Source of the DNA: Ignavibacteria bacterium UBA2360
GTDB taxonomy: Bacteria; Bacteroidota; Ignavibacteria; Tepidaquicellales; OLB5
Assembly (NCBI GenBank): GCA_002344125.1
Contig: DDTQ01000006.1
Span: forward strand, 124,001 to 188,000
Length of the DNA stretch: 64,000 nucleotides
Direction: 5' to 3'
Position 1 is the stretch's first letter, and the number at the start of each line of letters is the position of its first letter. Under the pieces are notes generated by a model. It was not told the DNA's origin. It was given only the letters and a program-made list of their open reading frames with translations, and ran no database searches. A program made the position numbers and the translations under genes. Positions 19,059 to 27,581 of this stretch are shown here, one piece after another.

Positions 19059-19883
19059 TTATAGTATTACTTTATGAACGTATTTTAATTCTTTGGATAA
19101 AAACCGCTGACTGACCTCTTTAAATTTATGAGGAAAATCTGAAACATAAAATACCGAATGATTTTTATCATTCATTTTATGATGATTAAGCAGATCTTTC
19201 TTCTCAAGGATCCGTTGTACTTCTTTGGCTGTTTCTCTGCCTGAGTCGATCAATTCAACTTTGTTTCCTACCGATCTTTTTATCACATCCCTCAGCAGAG
19301 GGTAGTGGGTACAACCCAATATGAGAGTATCAACTTTTCGGGCTTTCATCGGTTTCAGATATTCATCAGAGATCATTTGCGCAATCTTGTTCCTGTTCCA
19401 TCCGTCTTCAGCCAGGTGAACAAATAATGGACACGGTTCCTGGAAAACATTCACACTGCTTTTGATCTTCCTGAGAGCCTTTTTATATGCGTTTGATCTG
19501 ACCGTTCCTAAGGTACCTATGACACCCACCTTGTTTAATTTTGTATTCTCTATGGCGGCTCTGGCGCCGGGATCAATAACTCCAATCACTGGAATGTGAA
19601 AATGTCTTTTTAAAGTCGGCAATGATACCGAAGATGCCGTATTGCATGCGACTACAAGCATTTTGATCTTTTTCTTCATCAGGAAATAAGCCACTTGCAG
19701 TGAATAGTGTACTATAGTTTCTTTGGATTTATTGCCATATGGAACACGGCCTGTATCGCCAAAATAAATAATTCTTTCATTAGGCAGCAGCCTGTTAAGT
19801 TCTTTCACAACTGTCAATCCGCCTACACCGGAATCAAAAACTCCAATTGGCCTGGAAGCTTCATCCTGTTTATTTGATTTCAT
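19059..19883 (-). CDS. murI: Glutamate racemase
   Basis: Converts L- to D-glutamate for peptidoglycan; 274 aa. The signature GVFDSGVGGLTVVKEL is at 14-29. The two catalytic cysteines are C80 (VVACNTASS) and C191 (LGCTHYPLL). Its start overlaps the stop of the upstream cytochrome gene by 4 nt (ATGA-type coupling), so the two are probably translated together. Confidence 0.95.
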   Translation of the reverse strand: MKSNKQDEASRPIGVFDSGVGGLTVVKELNRLLPNERIIYFGDTGRVPYGNKSKETIVHYSLQVAYFLMKKKIKMLVVACNTASSVSLPTLKRHFHIPVIGVIDPGARAAIENTKLNKVGVIGTLGTVRSNAYKKALRKIKSSVNVFQEPCPLFVHLAEDGWNRNKIAQMISDEYLKPMKARKVDTLILGCTHYPLLRDVIKRSVGNKVELIDSGRETAKEVQRILEKKDLLNHHKMNDKNHSVFYVSDFPHKFKEVSQRFLSKELKYVHKVIL

Positions 19884-20470
19884 TTAAGATCTTTATTTAA
19901 CGGGTGTTTAATTTTCTCGTATTCCTGTTTATAATCAAAATCCTCTTCCTGGAACGGGCATAAGTCATCTTTCAAAACCTGCTCTTTGCTGCCCTTGGTA
20001 TTATGGCAGGGGCTGCAGGTTGATGCGTCGCCTTTAATCCCACCATTGCGTATAAAAAGCCCTTCATCTCTCATAATTTCAGCGGGTGAGTAACCCGAGC
20101 CTGCCCCGTGGCAGGCTTCACAGCCTACGCCCTCGGAGATATTGAAGGACTCTCCCTTTTCCATTCCTTTCAAACTGTATGCTGTGCTGTGGCATTTAAG
20201 GCATTTCTCTTCCTTATCAGGAGCTTGAAGTCCGTTCTTTGAAGCAAAATCCCTGGCTTTGTTACTGAATAAGACAGTATATGCGCCGGAGTGTTCGGAA
20301 TTTTTCCAGATGGTGAACTGGTCTCCAATATTTTTAAGGTTGTGGCATTCACCGCATTTATCAGAACCGGTAATAACTATTGCTTCCTTATGCGGTTCAA
20401 GAGCGTTTTTTAGAAAGTACAATAGAGCGCTTATGAACAGGAAAAACAGAAGGTATGAAATATACTTCAT
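19880..20470 (-). CDS. Tetraheme cytochrome c (c-554-like), membrane-anchored
   Basis: 196 aa with an uncleaved signal/anchor (YISYLLFFLFISALLYFL). Four CxxCH heme sites are seen: C39/C42/H43, C90/C93/H94, C117/C120/H121 and C152/C155/H156. Spacing and the EGVGCEACHGAGSGY segment resemble the cytochrome c-554/multiheme electron-carrier family. The heme domain would face the periplasm. Electron partner and substrate are unknown. It sits first in a transcript with murI and pyrE, an odd pairing that may be only positional. Confidence 0.85.
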   Translation of the reverse strand: MKYISYLLFFLFISALLYFLKNALEPHKEAIVITGSDKCGECHNLKNIGDQFTIWKNSEHSGAYTVLFSNKARDFASKNGLQAPDKEEKCLKCHSTAYSLKGMEKGESFNISEGVGCEACHGAGSGYSPAEIMRDEGLFIRNGGIKGDASTCSPCHNTKGSKEQVLKDDLCPFQEEDFDYKQEYEKIKHPLNKDLK

Positions 20471-20528
20471 ATTTTACCGGTAACCCTTAAGCCGTTCTTA
20501 TTTTTTGTATTCAAACTGAATTTCAATG

Positions 20529-20927
20529 TTAATATGCGGTGTATTGTTTTACTTCCTTTACTTCTGAGCCGCAGAGATCATTTATGGCGTTCTTAACGCC
20601 GGACCTTTTATCATTGGTAATATAAACTGATCTTGCAAGTTTTATGAATTCTTTATCGAATTTACCCAATGATTCTTTCTTCCTTATTTTGTCTTCAATA
20701 TTCCATAATCTAAGGTTTATATTGTAAAGCTTAGCTCTCTCTCTTTTTATTGCTGCTTTAGCTGCCGCAGATATTTTGCCGTATTTATTAAGTGCTGATG
20801 TGAGCTGCAAAAGTTCATGTTTAACAAGTTTTAGCTTTGCAGCTTCTTTGACCTTTGTTTTCTTTATTTCAAGAATAGTGATCTTATCAATAAGCTCGCC
20901 GGGGGATACTGCAATTTTGAATTTCAT
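20529..20927 (-). CDS. DUF6165-like conserved hypothetical protein
   Basis: 132 aa, lysine-rich and mostly helical. The N terminus IAVSPGELIDKITILEIKK and the segment LYNINLRLWNIEDKIRKKE resemble the DUF6165 family as I recall it. The function of that family is unknown to me. It starts 3 bp after the deoxynucleoside kinase stop, so they form a two-gene transcript. Confidence 0.6.
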   Translation of the reverse strand: MKFKIAVSPGELIDKITILEIKKTKVKEAAKLKLVKHELLQLTSALNKYGKISAAAKAAIKRERAKLYNINLRLWNIEDKIRKKESLGKFDKEFIKLARSVYITNDKRSGVKNAINDLCGSEVKEVKQYTAY

Positions 20928-20930
20928 CGC

Positions 20931-21554
20931 TTACCTCAGATTCTTCTTAATTCTGCTGATTATCATATCGAAATGTTCAGGGTTGTTCACAAAATCAATG
21001 TTGTCAGATTCTATAACCAGCACCTTACCCAGTGAATAGCTGTTTATCCAGCGGCTGTAGCTGCGGTTAAGCCTTTCGAGGTATTGTTTTTCAATGCTCT
21101 TTTCGAAATCCCTGCCTCGAAGTTTAATCTGTTTCACAAGTGTTTTAGTATCAGCCTTTAAATACACCACAAGATCCGGCGGCTTAAGATAAGACACCAT
21201 CTCATAAAAGAGCGCGCGGTAGTTCATGTAATCGCGCTTTTCCATTCTGCCCATAAGGTAAAGATTGCGCGCGAATATTTCTACATCTTCATAAATTGAT
21301 CTGTCCTGGATCACAGATTTTTTTGAAGCTATTATCTTCTTGTGAGCGTTAAAGCGGTGTGAGAGGAAATACACCTGGAGCTGAAAGCTCCATCTTTTCA
21401 TATCAACATAGAAGTCCGACAGGTATGGGTTGTTTTGAACTGACTCAAAATACGGTGTCCACCGGAATTCCTTTGCTATCATTCTTGTAAGAGATGATTT
21501 ACCTGAACCTATATTGCCCGCAACCGAAATGAAATACTTCTTTCCTGCCTTCAA
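20931..21554 (-). CDS. Deoxynucleoside kinase
   Basis: 207 aa nucleoside salvage kinase of the dNK/dCK/dGK family. The P-loop GNIGSGKSS is at 13-21, the DRSIYEDVEIFARNL segment (DRS motif) lies near 83, and a lid-like RGRDFEKSIEKQYLERL follows. Substrate preference cannot be set from motifs alone. The start is TTG at 21554, since the P-loop lies at the normal distance from it and no ATG fits. Confidence 0.88.
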   Translation of the reverse strand: MKAGKKYFISVAGNIGSGKSSLTRMIAKEFRWTPYFESVQNNPYLSDFYVDMKRWSFQLQVYFLSHRFNAHKKIIASKKSVIQDRSIYEDVEIFARNLYLMGRMEKRDYMNYRALFYEMVSYLKPPDLVVYLKADTKTLVKQIKLRGRDFEKSIEKQYLERLNRSYSRWINSYSLGKVLVIESDNIDFVNNPEHFDMIISRIKKNLR

Positions 21555-21677
21555 TTTATTCTGTATGTAATTTTCCGGAATGAAAACGATTAATCACCAA
21601 AAATAGCAATAAATTAAATATCATTCATTATATAAGTATGTGCATATCACCGTTGCAGAAGGGGAGAATGCAAACAG

Positions 21678-21707
21678 AAAAACCGTTAATTTGAGTTAAC
21701 GGTTTTT
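21678..21707 (-). terminator. Rho-independent terminator after rplS
   Basis: Inverted repeat AAAACCGTTAA / TTAACGGTTTT around a 6-nt loop, with T-rich sequence on both sides. It lies 25 bp beyond the rplS stop and can act in either direction, separating the rplS cluster from the kinase gene. Confidence 0.85.
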
Positions 21708-21731
21708 CGTAAATCTTTTACGGCCTGTAAA

Positions 21732-22151
21732 TTACTCGGCGGTTTCAGCAACAGGAGCTGTTTCAACAACAGGTTCTGATTTTTTAACCGGCGCAACAAT
21801 TTCAGGTGAAATTCTTTCTTTGATCTTGGTGGCTGACTTGCCTTTTAAAGCTCTCAAGTAATAAAGTTTAGCTCTTCTTACTTTGCCTTCCTTTAATTTT
21901 TCGATCTTTGCGATAGATGGTGAGTGGATAGGGAATATCCTTTCAACGCCAACGCCGTTGGAAATTTTTCTGACGCGGAAGGTTCTTCCGATGCCTTCGC
22001 CTTTGATTCCCATAACTATTCCCTGGTACTGCTGAATTCTTTCTTTGTCGCCTTCGATAACTTTAACGTGAATGTTAACAGTATCACCTGACTGGAACTG
22101 AGGGAAGTCATTCCTCATCTGTGGAGTAGTTACTAAATTTATTTTGTTCAT
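21732..22151 (-). CDS. rplS: 50S ribosomal protein L19 (bL19)
   Basis: 139 aa. Family core: FQSGDTVNIHVKVIEGDKER, IQQYQGIVMGIKGEGIGRTF and VGVERIFPIHSPSIAKIEKL. A C-terminal extension of about 25 residues rich in Pro, Val, Ala and Glu follows the conserved body. It is the last gene of the ffh-rpsP-khpA-trmD-rplS cluster and is followed by a strong terminator. Confidence 0.97.
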   Translation of the reverse strand: MNKINLVTTPQMRNDFPQFQSGDTVNIHVKVIEGDKERIQQYQGIVMGIKGEGIGRTFRVRKISNGVGVERIFPIHSPSIAKIEKLKEGKVRRAKLYYLRALKGKSATKIKERISPEIVAPVKKSEPVVETAPVAETAE

Positions 22152-22177
22152 TGTTAGTCCTTGTATATTTTACTTAT

Positions 22178-22852
22178 TTATAATTTTTTTCTCTTTACTC
22201 TGCTGTACTTTTTCTTTCCCTGATCAAGGCGCCATGCCGCTATATCTTTGTGGTTGCCGCCAAGTAACACCTCGGGTACTTTCATTCCATCAATTTCGGC
22301 GGGCCGGGTGTAAACCGGTGCGTCAAAACCTGAATCTGTCTGGAATGAGTCTGTTAAGGCTGATTCGCTGTCTCCCAAAACACCAGGGAGAAGGCGCACT
22401 ACAGAATCTATCACAACTATCGCCGCGGCTTCGCCGCCTGTTATTACATAATCACCGATAGATATCTCTTTGGTAACGTACTTATCTATAACCCTCTGAT
22501 CGATCCCTTTGTAATGTCCGCAGATAAAGAGCAGGTTCTTTTTAAGCGAAAGCGTATTCGCTTTTTTTTGATTGAACTTTGCTCCCTGGGGCGTTAGATA
22601 TATTACCTCGTCATAACTGCGCTCACCCAGGAGTTTATCCAGACAGCTGAACAGCGGTTCAGGTTTCAGAACCATTCCCGCTCCGCCGCCGAATGGCTTA
22701 TCATCAACGTGGCGGTACCGGTCTGTGGCATAATCTCTGAGGTTATGCAGTACAATTTCAGCGAGACCCTTATCCTGCGCCCGTTTCAATATGCTTTCAT
22801 TGAGCGGGGCTTCAAGGATCTTTACAACTGCAGATATTACGTCAATTCTCAT
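22178..22852 (-). CDS. trmD: tRNA (guanine-N1)-methyltransferase
   Basis: Methylates G37 of tRNAs using SAM; 224 aa, typical. SPOUT knot motifs: ICGHYKGIDQRVIDKY, IGDYVITGGEAAAIVVID and VLLGGNHKDIAAWR. It lies between khpA and rplS; the rimM gene normally just upstream is absent here (73-bp gap only). Confidence 0.97.
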   Translation of the reverse strand: MRIDVISAVVKILEAPLNESILKRAQDKGLAEIVLHNLRDYATDRYRHVDDKPFGGGAGMVLKPEPLFSCLDKLLGERSYDEVIYLTPQGAKFNQKKANTLSLKKNLLFICGHYKGIDQRVIDKYVTKEISIGDYVITGGEAAAIVVIDSVVRLLPGVLGDSESALTDSFQTDSGFDAPVYTRPAEIDGMKVPEVLLGGNHKDIAAWRLDQGKKKYSRVKRKKL

Positions 22853-22925
22853 TAAATATATGTGCAGTTATTTAACAAACTCAGCTATCTTAAAACAGGG
22901 GAGTTTACAAAGAGAAATCGGATTA

Positions 22926-23165
22926 TTACTCTTTGCCTTCCTCAATTTCAAGGTGACCGCTTTTATTGTTCTTTGCTGCTACCGCTGTAAACAACGTTCT
23001 CATTGATTTAGCGGTTTTTCCCTGTTTCCCGATGACCTTGCCAAGATCACCTTTTGAAACATGGAGTTTCAGTGTAACTTTGTTCTCATCAACGCTTTCT
23101 TCAACGCGTACGTTATCAGGATCATCAACAAGATTTTTGGCGATGTACTCAATAAATTCTTTCAT
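22926..23165 (-). CDS. khpA: KH-domain RNA-binding protein KhpA
   Basis: 79 aa single KH domain with the RNA-gripping GxxG loop (VIGKQGKTAKSMRTL). I chose the ATG at 23165 (MKEFIEYIAKNLVDDPDNV), preceded by a GGGGG-rich site, over an in-frame start 63 nt upstream. KhpA homologues act in RNA binding and cell-envelope control in other bacteria. It follows rpsP, as is widely conserved. Confidence 0.93.
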   Translation of the reverse strand: MKEFIEYIAKNLVDDPDNVRVEESVDENKVTLKLHVSKGDLGKVIGKQGKTAKSMRTLFTAVAAKNNKSGHLEIEEGKE

Positions 23166-23322
23166 AAGCATCCCCCCAGTTGGGTCGTTAATTAGTAGAA
23201 TATTATTTATAGCAAAACAATAGTTCAAACCATTAGCGGGGACCGGAAAGACCTCATAATAATTAAGCTGGATGATGAATTGGACTTAATAATTAACAGA
23301 TCTCGCTTATGCAGATTGATGT

Positions 23323-23775
23323 TTATGCAGACTGTTCTTCAGCTGCAGGCTGCTCTGCTGCCGGTGTTGTGGCTGTGGATTCAGCCGGTTTTTCCGCTGC
23401 TTTTTTCTTCTTTTCTTTTCTTCTTAATTTTTTATCATGCATTTTCTGAAGCTTTGATTCCTGCATGGATTCCCATTTAGAGAATTCTGCAGCTATCTTA
23501 GCGTCATCAGCACCCTTTTTTGAAAGGTGAAGTTTCAGCATGATACCTTTGCCTGAAAGGAGATTCTTAACTGTAACAGTTGGCAATGCGCCGGCTTTAA
23601 GCCAGTACATAGCTCTATCTTCAACAAGTTCAAGCTTCGCGGGGTGAACGTTCGGGTCATATTGACCGACCGCTTCAATGAATCTGCCGTCTCTTCTTGC
23701 TCTTGAATCTGCTGCTACAATTTTGTAAATGGGAGCTTTTTTTCTGCCCATTCTTCTTAATCTGAGTTTAACCAT
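23323..23775 (-). CDS. rpsP: 30S ribosomal protein S16 (bS16) with C-terminal extension
   Basis: 150 aa. The start at 23775 (MVKLRLRRMGRKKAPIYKIV) is supported by AGAAGG six nt upstream. The S16 core ends near residue 80 (KNLLSGKGIMLKLHLSKKG). The rest is a Lys-rich then Ala/Pro/Glu-rich extension (about 65 residues), longer than the common S16 but seen in Bacteroidetes-type proteins. Confidence 0.95.
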   Translation of the reverse strand: MVKLRLRRMGRKKAPIYKIVAADSRARRDGRFIEAVGQYDPNVHPAKLELVEDRAMYWLKAGALPTVTVKNLLSGKGIMLKLHLSKKGADDAKIAAEFSKWESMQESKLQKMHDKKLRRKEKKKKAAEKPAESTATTPAAEQPAAEEQSA

Positions 23776-23871
23776 TTTTTCCTTCTGTTCCCGGGCAATT
23801 AAAGCGAAATTTTTCAATCGCTGTTGCTTCTTTCCGGGATGTTATTTTGTTATTGTAATATTTTTCTTACT

Positions 23872-23900
23872 TTGTCACCCTGAGCGGAGTCGAAGGGTGC
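23872..23900. repeat. CCCTGAGCGGAGTCGAAGGG-type intergenic palindrome
   Basis: A short inverted repeat (ACCCT...AGGGT arms around GAGCGGAGTCGA) of a family recurring at 33197-33280 and 57733-58015. It lies between rpsP and ffh, and no coding content was seen in this gap. Confidence 0.6.
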
Positions 23901-23972
23901 TTCTAAACTTTTATTCCTGTCATTCGCTTGTTTGCGCTCCTTCGTTTACTTCTCACGCTCAGTATTGAAGTG

Positions 23973-25328
23973 TTACTTCAAGCTAAAATTCGGCGGAAGA
24001 CCCATGTTGCGGAGCACGTTATTCATACCCCTGCCTTTTTTGAATGTCTTTATCATCTTCTGCATATCATAGAATTGCTTGATAACGCGGTTCACATCCT
24101 GTATGCTGGTTCCGCTGCCGGTTGCTATTCTTTTTCTGCGGGCGCCGTTTATGATATCCGGATTGGTTCTCTCGGTCAATGTCATGGAATTTATCACGGC
24201 CTCTACCTGGCGAAGCGGCTTATCATCAATTTCTTTGCCCTTCATGATCCTGTCAACACCCGGAATCATTCCCATTAACGATGAGAGTGAACCCATTTTT
24301 TTTATCTGCTGAAGCTGGTCTAAGAAGTCACCGAAATCAAACTTGTTTCCGCGGAACTTCTCTTCAAGCTTGGCTATCTTCTTTTCATCAAGCTCTTCGG
24401 GGAGCATTGTCGCGGCCTTTTCTACCAGTGACTGGATATCACCTTTGCCGAGTATCCTCGAGGCCATCCTATCCGGATAAAAAGGCTCGATGGCATCAAG
24501 CTTTTCGCCAACGCCAACAAACTTTACGGGCTTATCAACAACTGCCCTTATGGAAAGTGCGGCACCGCCGCGTGAATCACCATCTAATTTTGTTAAAATA
24601 ACGCCGTCAAAATTCAACCTGTCGTGGAATTCCTTCGCGGTGTTAACCGCATCCTGACCTGTCATTGAATCCACAACGAAAAGTATTTCCGCCGGATTCA
24701 GTTTGCTCTTAAGGGTCTCAACTTCGCGCATCATCTCTTCATCAATGGCAAGGCGTCCTGCTGTATCAACAATCAGGGTATCCTTATAGTTCTGCTTGCA
24801 GAACTCAACCGCCGCCATGGCAATTTTTACGGGATCCTTGCTTTCATCGGAGTAAACCGCCACATCGATCTGCTCGCCCAGCGTTTTAAGCTGGTCTATA
24901 GCAGCCGGACGGTAAACGTCACAAGCCGCAAGCGCGGGATTTTTACCGCGTGACTTTAAGTACTTGGCAAGTTTACCCGAAAACGTTGTTTTACCGGAAC
25001 CCTGGAGACCAACCATCATAATGACCGAGGGCACGTCATTGCTGAATTTAATATCGGTCTTCTTTTCGCCCATTAAGCGAACAAGCTCCGCGGTGATCGT
25101 ATCTATTACGATCTTACCCGGGTTTATTGATCTTATTACATTTTTTTCAAGCGCTTTAGCCTTAACATCATCAACAAACTGTTTAACCACTTTGTAGTTA
25201 ACATCGGCATCAAGCATTATGCGGCGAACTTCGCGCAGGAATTCATCAATTGTGGCTTCGGATACTTTACCCTTACCCTTGATGAACTTGAAAACTTTAT
25301 CGAACTTAGAACTTAGATCTTCAAACAC
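23973..25328 (-). CDS. ffh: Signal recognition particle protein Ffh
   Basis: SRP54 GTPase for co-translational targeting; 451 aa. N domain; G domain with P-loop GLQGSGKTTFSGK (107-119), DTAGRLAIDEEMM (near 189) and TKLDGDSRGGAALS (near 247); methionine-rich M domain at the C terminus (KKMGSLSSLMGMIPG, QKMIKTFKKGRGMNN). GTG start at 25328. It heads the rpsP-khpA-trmD-rplS cluster on the same strand, about 200 bp upstream of rpsP. Confidence 0.96.
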   Translation of the reverse strand: MFEDLSSKFDKVFKFIKGKGKVSEATIDEFLREVRRIMLDADVNYKVVKQFVDDVKAKALEKNVIRSINPGKIVIDTITAELVRLMGEKKTDIKFSNDVPSVIMMVGLQGSGKTTFSGKLAKYLKSRGKNPALAACDVYRPAAIDQLKTLGEQIDVAVYSDESKDPVKIAMAAVEFCKQNYKDTLIVDTAGRLAIDEEMMREVETLKSKLNPAEILFVVDSMTGQDAVNTAKEFHDRLNFDGVILTKLDGDSRGGAALSIRAVVDKPVKFVGVGEKLDAIEPFYPDRMASRILGKGDIQSLVEKAATMLPEELDEKKIAKLEEKFRGNKFDFGDFLDQLQQIKKMGSLSSLMGMIPGVDRIMKGKEIDDKPLRQVEAVINSMTLTERTNPDIINGARRKRIATGSGTSIQDVNRVIKQFYDMQKMIKTFKKGRGMNNVLRNMGLPPNFSLK

Positions 25329-25627
25329 TATTTTTCAAAAATCAAATAATAAATAACAAATAACGGCTTTAAATTACTGCTTTGAAACCTTAAAAATCAA
25401 CTGCTCTCAATACAGAAAGGGCTACGAAACCGTTCAATAAAAGTGAATACAACTCCACAGAAAACCCCCAAAAGGGCAATCTGTGAGTTATTTTTTCTAA
25501 TTAACCTGCTAAATTAACGATTTTTTTAGTATTAATCAAGGTTTTACAAATTCTGAACGCAGTGAAGAATCTCTCTTCCCGCAGAGTCCCCAAAAGGCGG
25601 GGAGACTCTGCGTGGACTATTAACTCC

Positions 25628-25681
25628 CCGCCTTGTCATTCCTGCCCGCCTTGTCATTCCTGCCTGTCTTGTCATTCCTGC
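25628..25681. repeat. 18-bp tandem repeat, three copies
   Basis: Three contiguous copies of CCGCCTTGTCATTCCTGC, the third with two changes, followed by GAAGGCAGGAAT, which is complementary to the repeat end and can pair with it. Confidence 0.75.
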
Positions 25682-25775
25682 GAAGGCAGGAATCTTATTT
25701 CCCAAAACGCCATATTTAGAAGCCGAACACAGATGACACGGATTTGACCGATTTGCGCTGAAAAATGCGCCCTAT

Positions 25776-25881
25776 TAGACCTCCCCTAAATCCCCTCCTT
25801 GGTAAGGAGGGGACTTATTATCTTAAACTTTCAACGTCTCCCCCTTACTAAGGGGGAGTGTCCCGAAGGGACGAGGGGGTC
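25776..25881. repeat. 106-bp intergenic repeat, copy 1
   Basis: It begins TTAGACCTCCCCTAAATCCC and ends GAGGGGGTC, with two inner hairpins (CCCCTCCTT/AAGGAGGGG and CTCCCCCTT/AAGGGGGAG). A closely similar copy lies at 34027-34132 in the same orientation. The two bracket the restriction-modification cassette. Confidence 0.75.
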
Positions 25882-26119
25882 TTGAGTTCATTGCAGAGTC
25901 CGCAGAGTACCCAATCCCGCTAAGCAGAAGAGCGGGACGTAAAAATCGACGGAGGGGAGAGGTATGCTAAAATTTTCGCAAAGTCGCATGAGTCAAGAGA
26001 CTCTGCGGGGACTATAAATTATTTTTCTCATTATGATTCTCATTGTGAATGTGAAATTTTTTTTTTGCGGTTCAGCGGGATGTTTTTGCTGAAAACGCTC
26101 CGTTATTGATAATAAAATT

Positions 26120-26263
26120 TTCTCATTATGAATAAATTCATGTTGAGAAATTCTCAAGATGAATTTTTCATCGTGAGAATGCGGCTGTTACGGCGAAATT
26201 TGGGCAATAATATTTTTTGGATTTCTCAATATGATTCTCACGGTGAATAATCACTGTGAGAAT
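26120..26263. repeat. Cluster of three 29-30 bp TTCTCA...TGAGAA palindromes
   Basis: Palindromes at 26120-26149, 26151-26179 and 26234-26263 share TTCTCA outer arms and an ATGA/GTGA-like inner arm, while inner bases differ but stay complementary. A partial copy starts near 26025. Operator or hairpin function is unknown. Confidence 0.55.
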
Positions 26264-26743
26264 GCCGGTGCCTGCTGCGGCAGGCACGGCTGCGCTCCGC
26301 GCGGATAAGTAACGCCTGCGAAGAAATGAGTCCGCCTGAAATGCGAAGCTTGGGAATATCATAGTGCAGCGGGAAGTTGAATTGTTTCATAGTGTAATGG
26401 TTTTAGGGTTATAGGATACAAGTCACAAGTTACAAGTTGCGGAATTGTCTTAATGTACGAAATACTAGAAGGTTTGACGTTTCACATTTGACGTTTCACG
26501 CTTAGTATGCTGGTAGCATATTGCAGTAAATATAGTATATGCCAAATGCATTGTCAAGGGGGAAAAGGAATCAAAACCCAAAGCCTGCCACCAAGGCACA
26601 AAGGCTCAAAGGTACACAAAGCAATATCAGCATATTTCACTGTTTTTGCTTAACCCAGCCCTCTTCAATACAGGTGCAGTTCAGGGCGTTGGTGAATAAA
26701 TCCACCCTGATAATGTGTGAGAAGGGCAAAATAGACATTGATC

Positions 26744-26815
26744 TTTGGTGACTTTCGAAATAAGTCAGGCAACTGACAAGCAGACGTGCTGTATACAGCA
26801 GCAAAAAACACCAAA
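26744..26815. ncRNA. GTCAGGCAAC-type structured element (copy 4)
   Basis: TTTGGTG/CACCAAA close a region containing GACTT-TCGAAAT-AAGTC and a TGCTG-TATA-CAGCA hairpin, with GTCAGGCAAC in between. The shared decamer and hairpin-before-CAGGC layout also occur at 46391, 47068 and 47332. Strand and function are unresolved. Confidence 0.3.
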
Positions 26816-26834
26816 TATGAGGTTTAAAAACGAT

Positions 26835-27578
26835 TTAACGATATGGGTATTTAGTTTTTTTAAAAAAAGAACTAATATCACCAAAATGCTTTTTACCATC
26901 TTCTAAACCTAAAACCTCATCCTTAATACAAACTGAAATGACCTCAATTAAGTTATCACCATAAACATATTTGTCTGGTGAGTTGCCCTTATCTGCTATT
27001 TTTTTTGCCATTTCATCTTCAATATGATCGGACTTTTTATCCAACAAGTCTAATAAAAAGTCTAGGAATGCACAAATAAACTTTTCTTGATTTTTATCTG
27101 ATGTAAACTTTAGAATTTCCAGATCCAACTTTAGAAATAGCTTATCTGACCTCGAAAAAAAACTAATTTTATTGACAGAAATGGCCAAAGAATAATCAAC
27201 ACCTAGCTCTTTCTCAATAATGTAAATAAAATCACTTTTATGACTATTTAATTTATCAATTACTTTTTTTAAGGGTATGTTTGTCTCATCCTTATTATTC
27301 AAAAATCCTAACTTCCATTCTATAACACGAGTTGTAGAGTAAAATCTAAATTCTTTTTTACCATCCAAAAATCTTGATAATAACAATAATATTCCACCTA
27401 TGCTTATTTGCGTTAAACCTTCAGTTGTGTTTCTTGTTTGATCCTCTCTATCAATAGCAGTATTAACATTATAAATTTCGTTCAGAGAAGCTTTTCCTAT
27501 ATCTATACTACCAGTGATACAGGATATTGAGCCAATTGTTATTAGACCAAAAAAAGCAATTCTTCTAAAAAATGACAT
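26835..27578 (-). CDS. Membrane protein of unknown function linked to the R-M cassette
   Basis: 247 aa. An N-terminal hydrophobic segment (IAFFGLITIGSISCITGSI, about 7-25) and a second around 58-68 (ISIGGILLLLSRFL) flank a short loop. The remaining about 170 residues are charged, helical and probably cytoplasmic. There is no recognisable domain. It starts 3 bp after the restriction-modification gene stop, so it is cotranscribed. AT-rich like the rest of the cassette. It may be an accessory or immunity component, which is inference from position only. Confidence 0.7.
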   Translation of the reverse strand: MSFFRRIAFFGLITIGSISCITGSIDIGKASLNEIYNVNTAIDREDQTRNTTEGLTQISIGGILLLLSRFLDGKKEFRFYSTTRVIEWKLGFLNNKDETNIPLKKVIDKLNSHKSDFIYIIEKELGVDYSLAISVNKISFFSRSDKLFLKLDLEILKFTSDKNQEKFICAFLDFLLDLLDKKSDHIEDEMAKKIADKGNSPDKYVYGDNLIEVISVCIKDEVLGLEDGKKHFGDISSFFKKTKYPYR

Positions 27579-27581
27579 AAG

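Larger units (their letters stand above)
25329..26834. other. 1.5-kb gene-free repeat block left of the R-M cassette
   Basis: No convincing gene. It contains a threefold 18-bp tandem repeat, a 106-bp repeat shared with 34027-34132, fragments shared with 35867-36060 (TCCCGCTAAGCAGAAGAGCG and ACTCTGCGGGGACT), a cluster of TTCTCA...TGAGAA palindromes, and one GTCAGGCAAC-type structured element. The short open frames here are Pro/Ser-rich and carry no domain signal. Confidence 0.7.

Noticed and set aside
25562..26751. Short open frames in the left repeat block (for example at 25562 and 26539)
   Set aside because: They coincide with GC-rich repeats or lack ribosome binding sites; composition and sequence show no domain.
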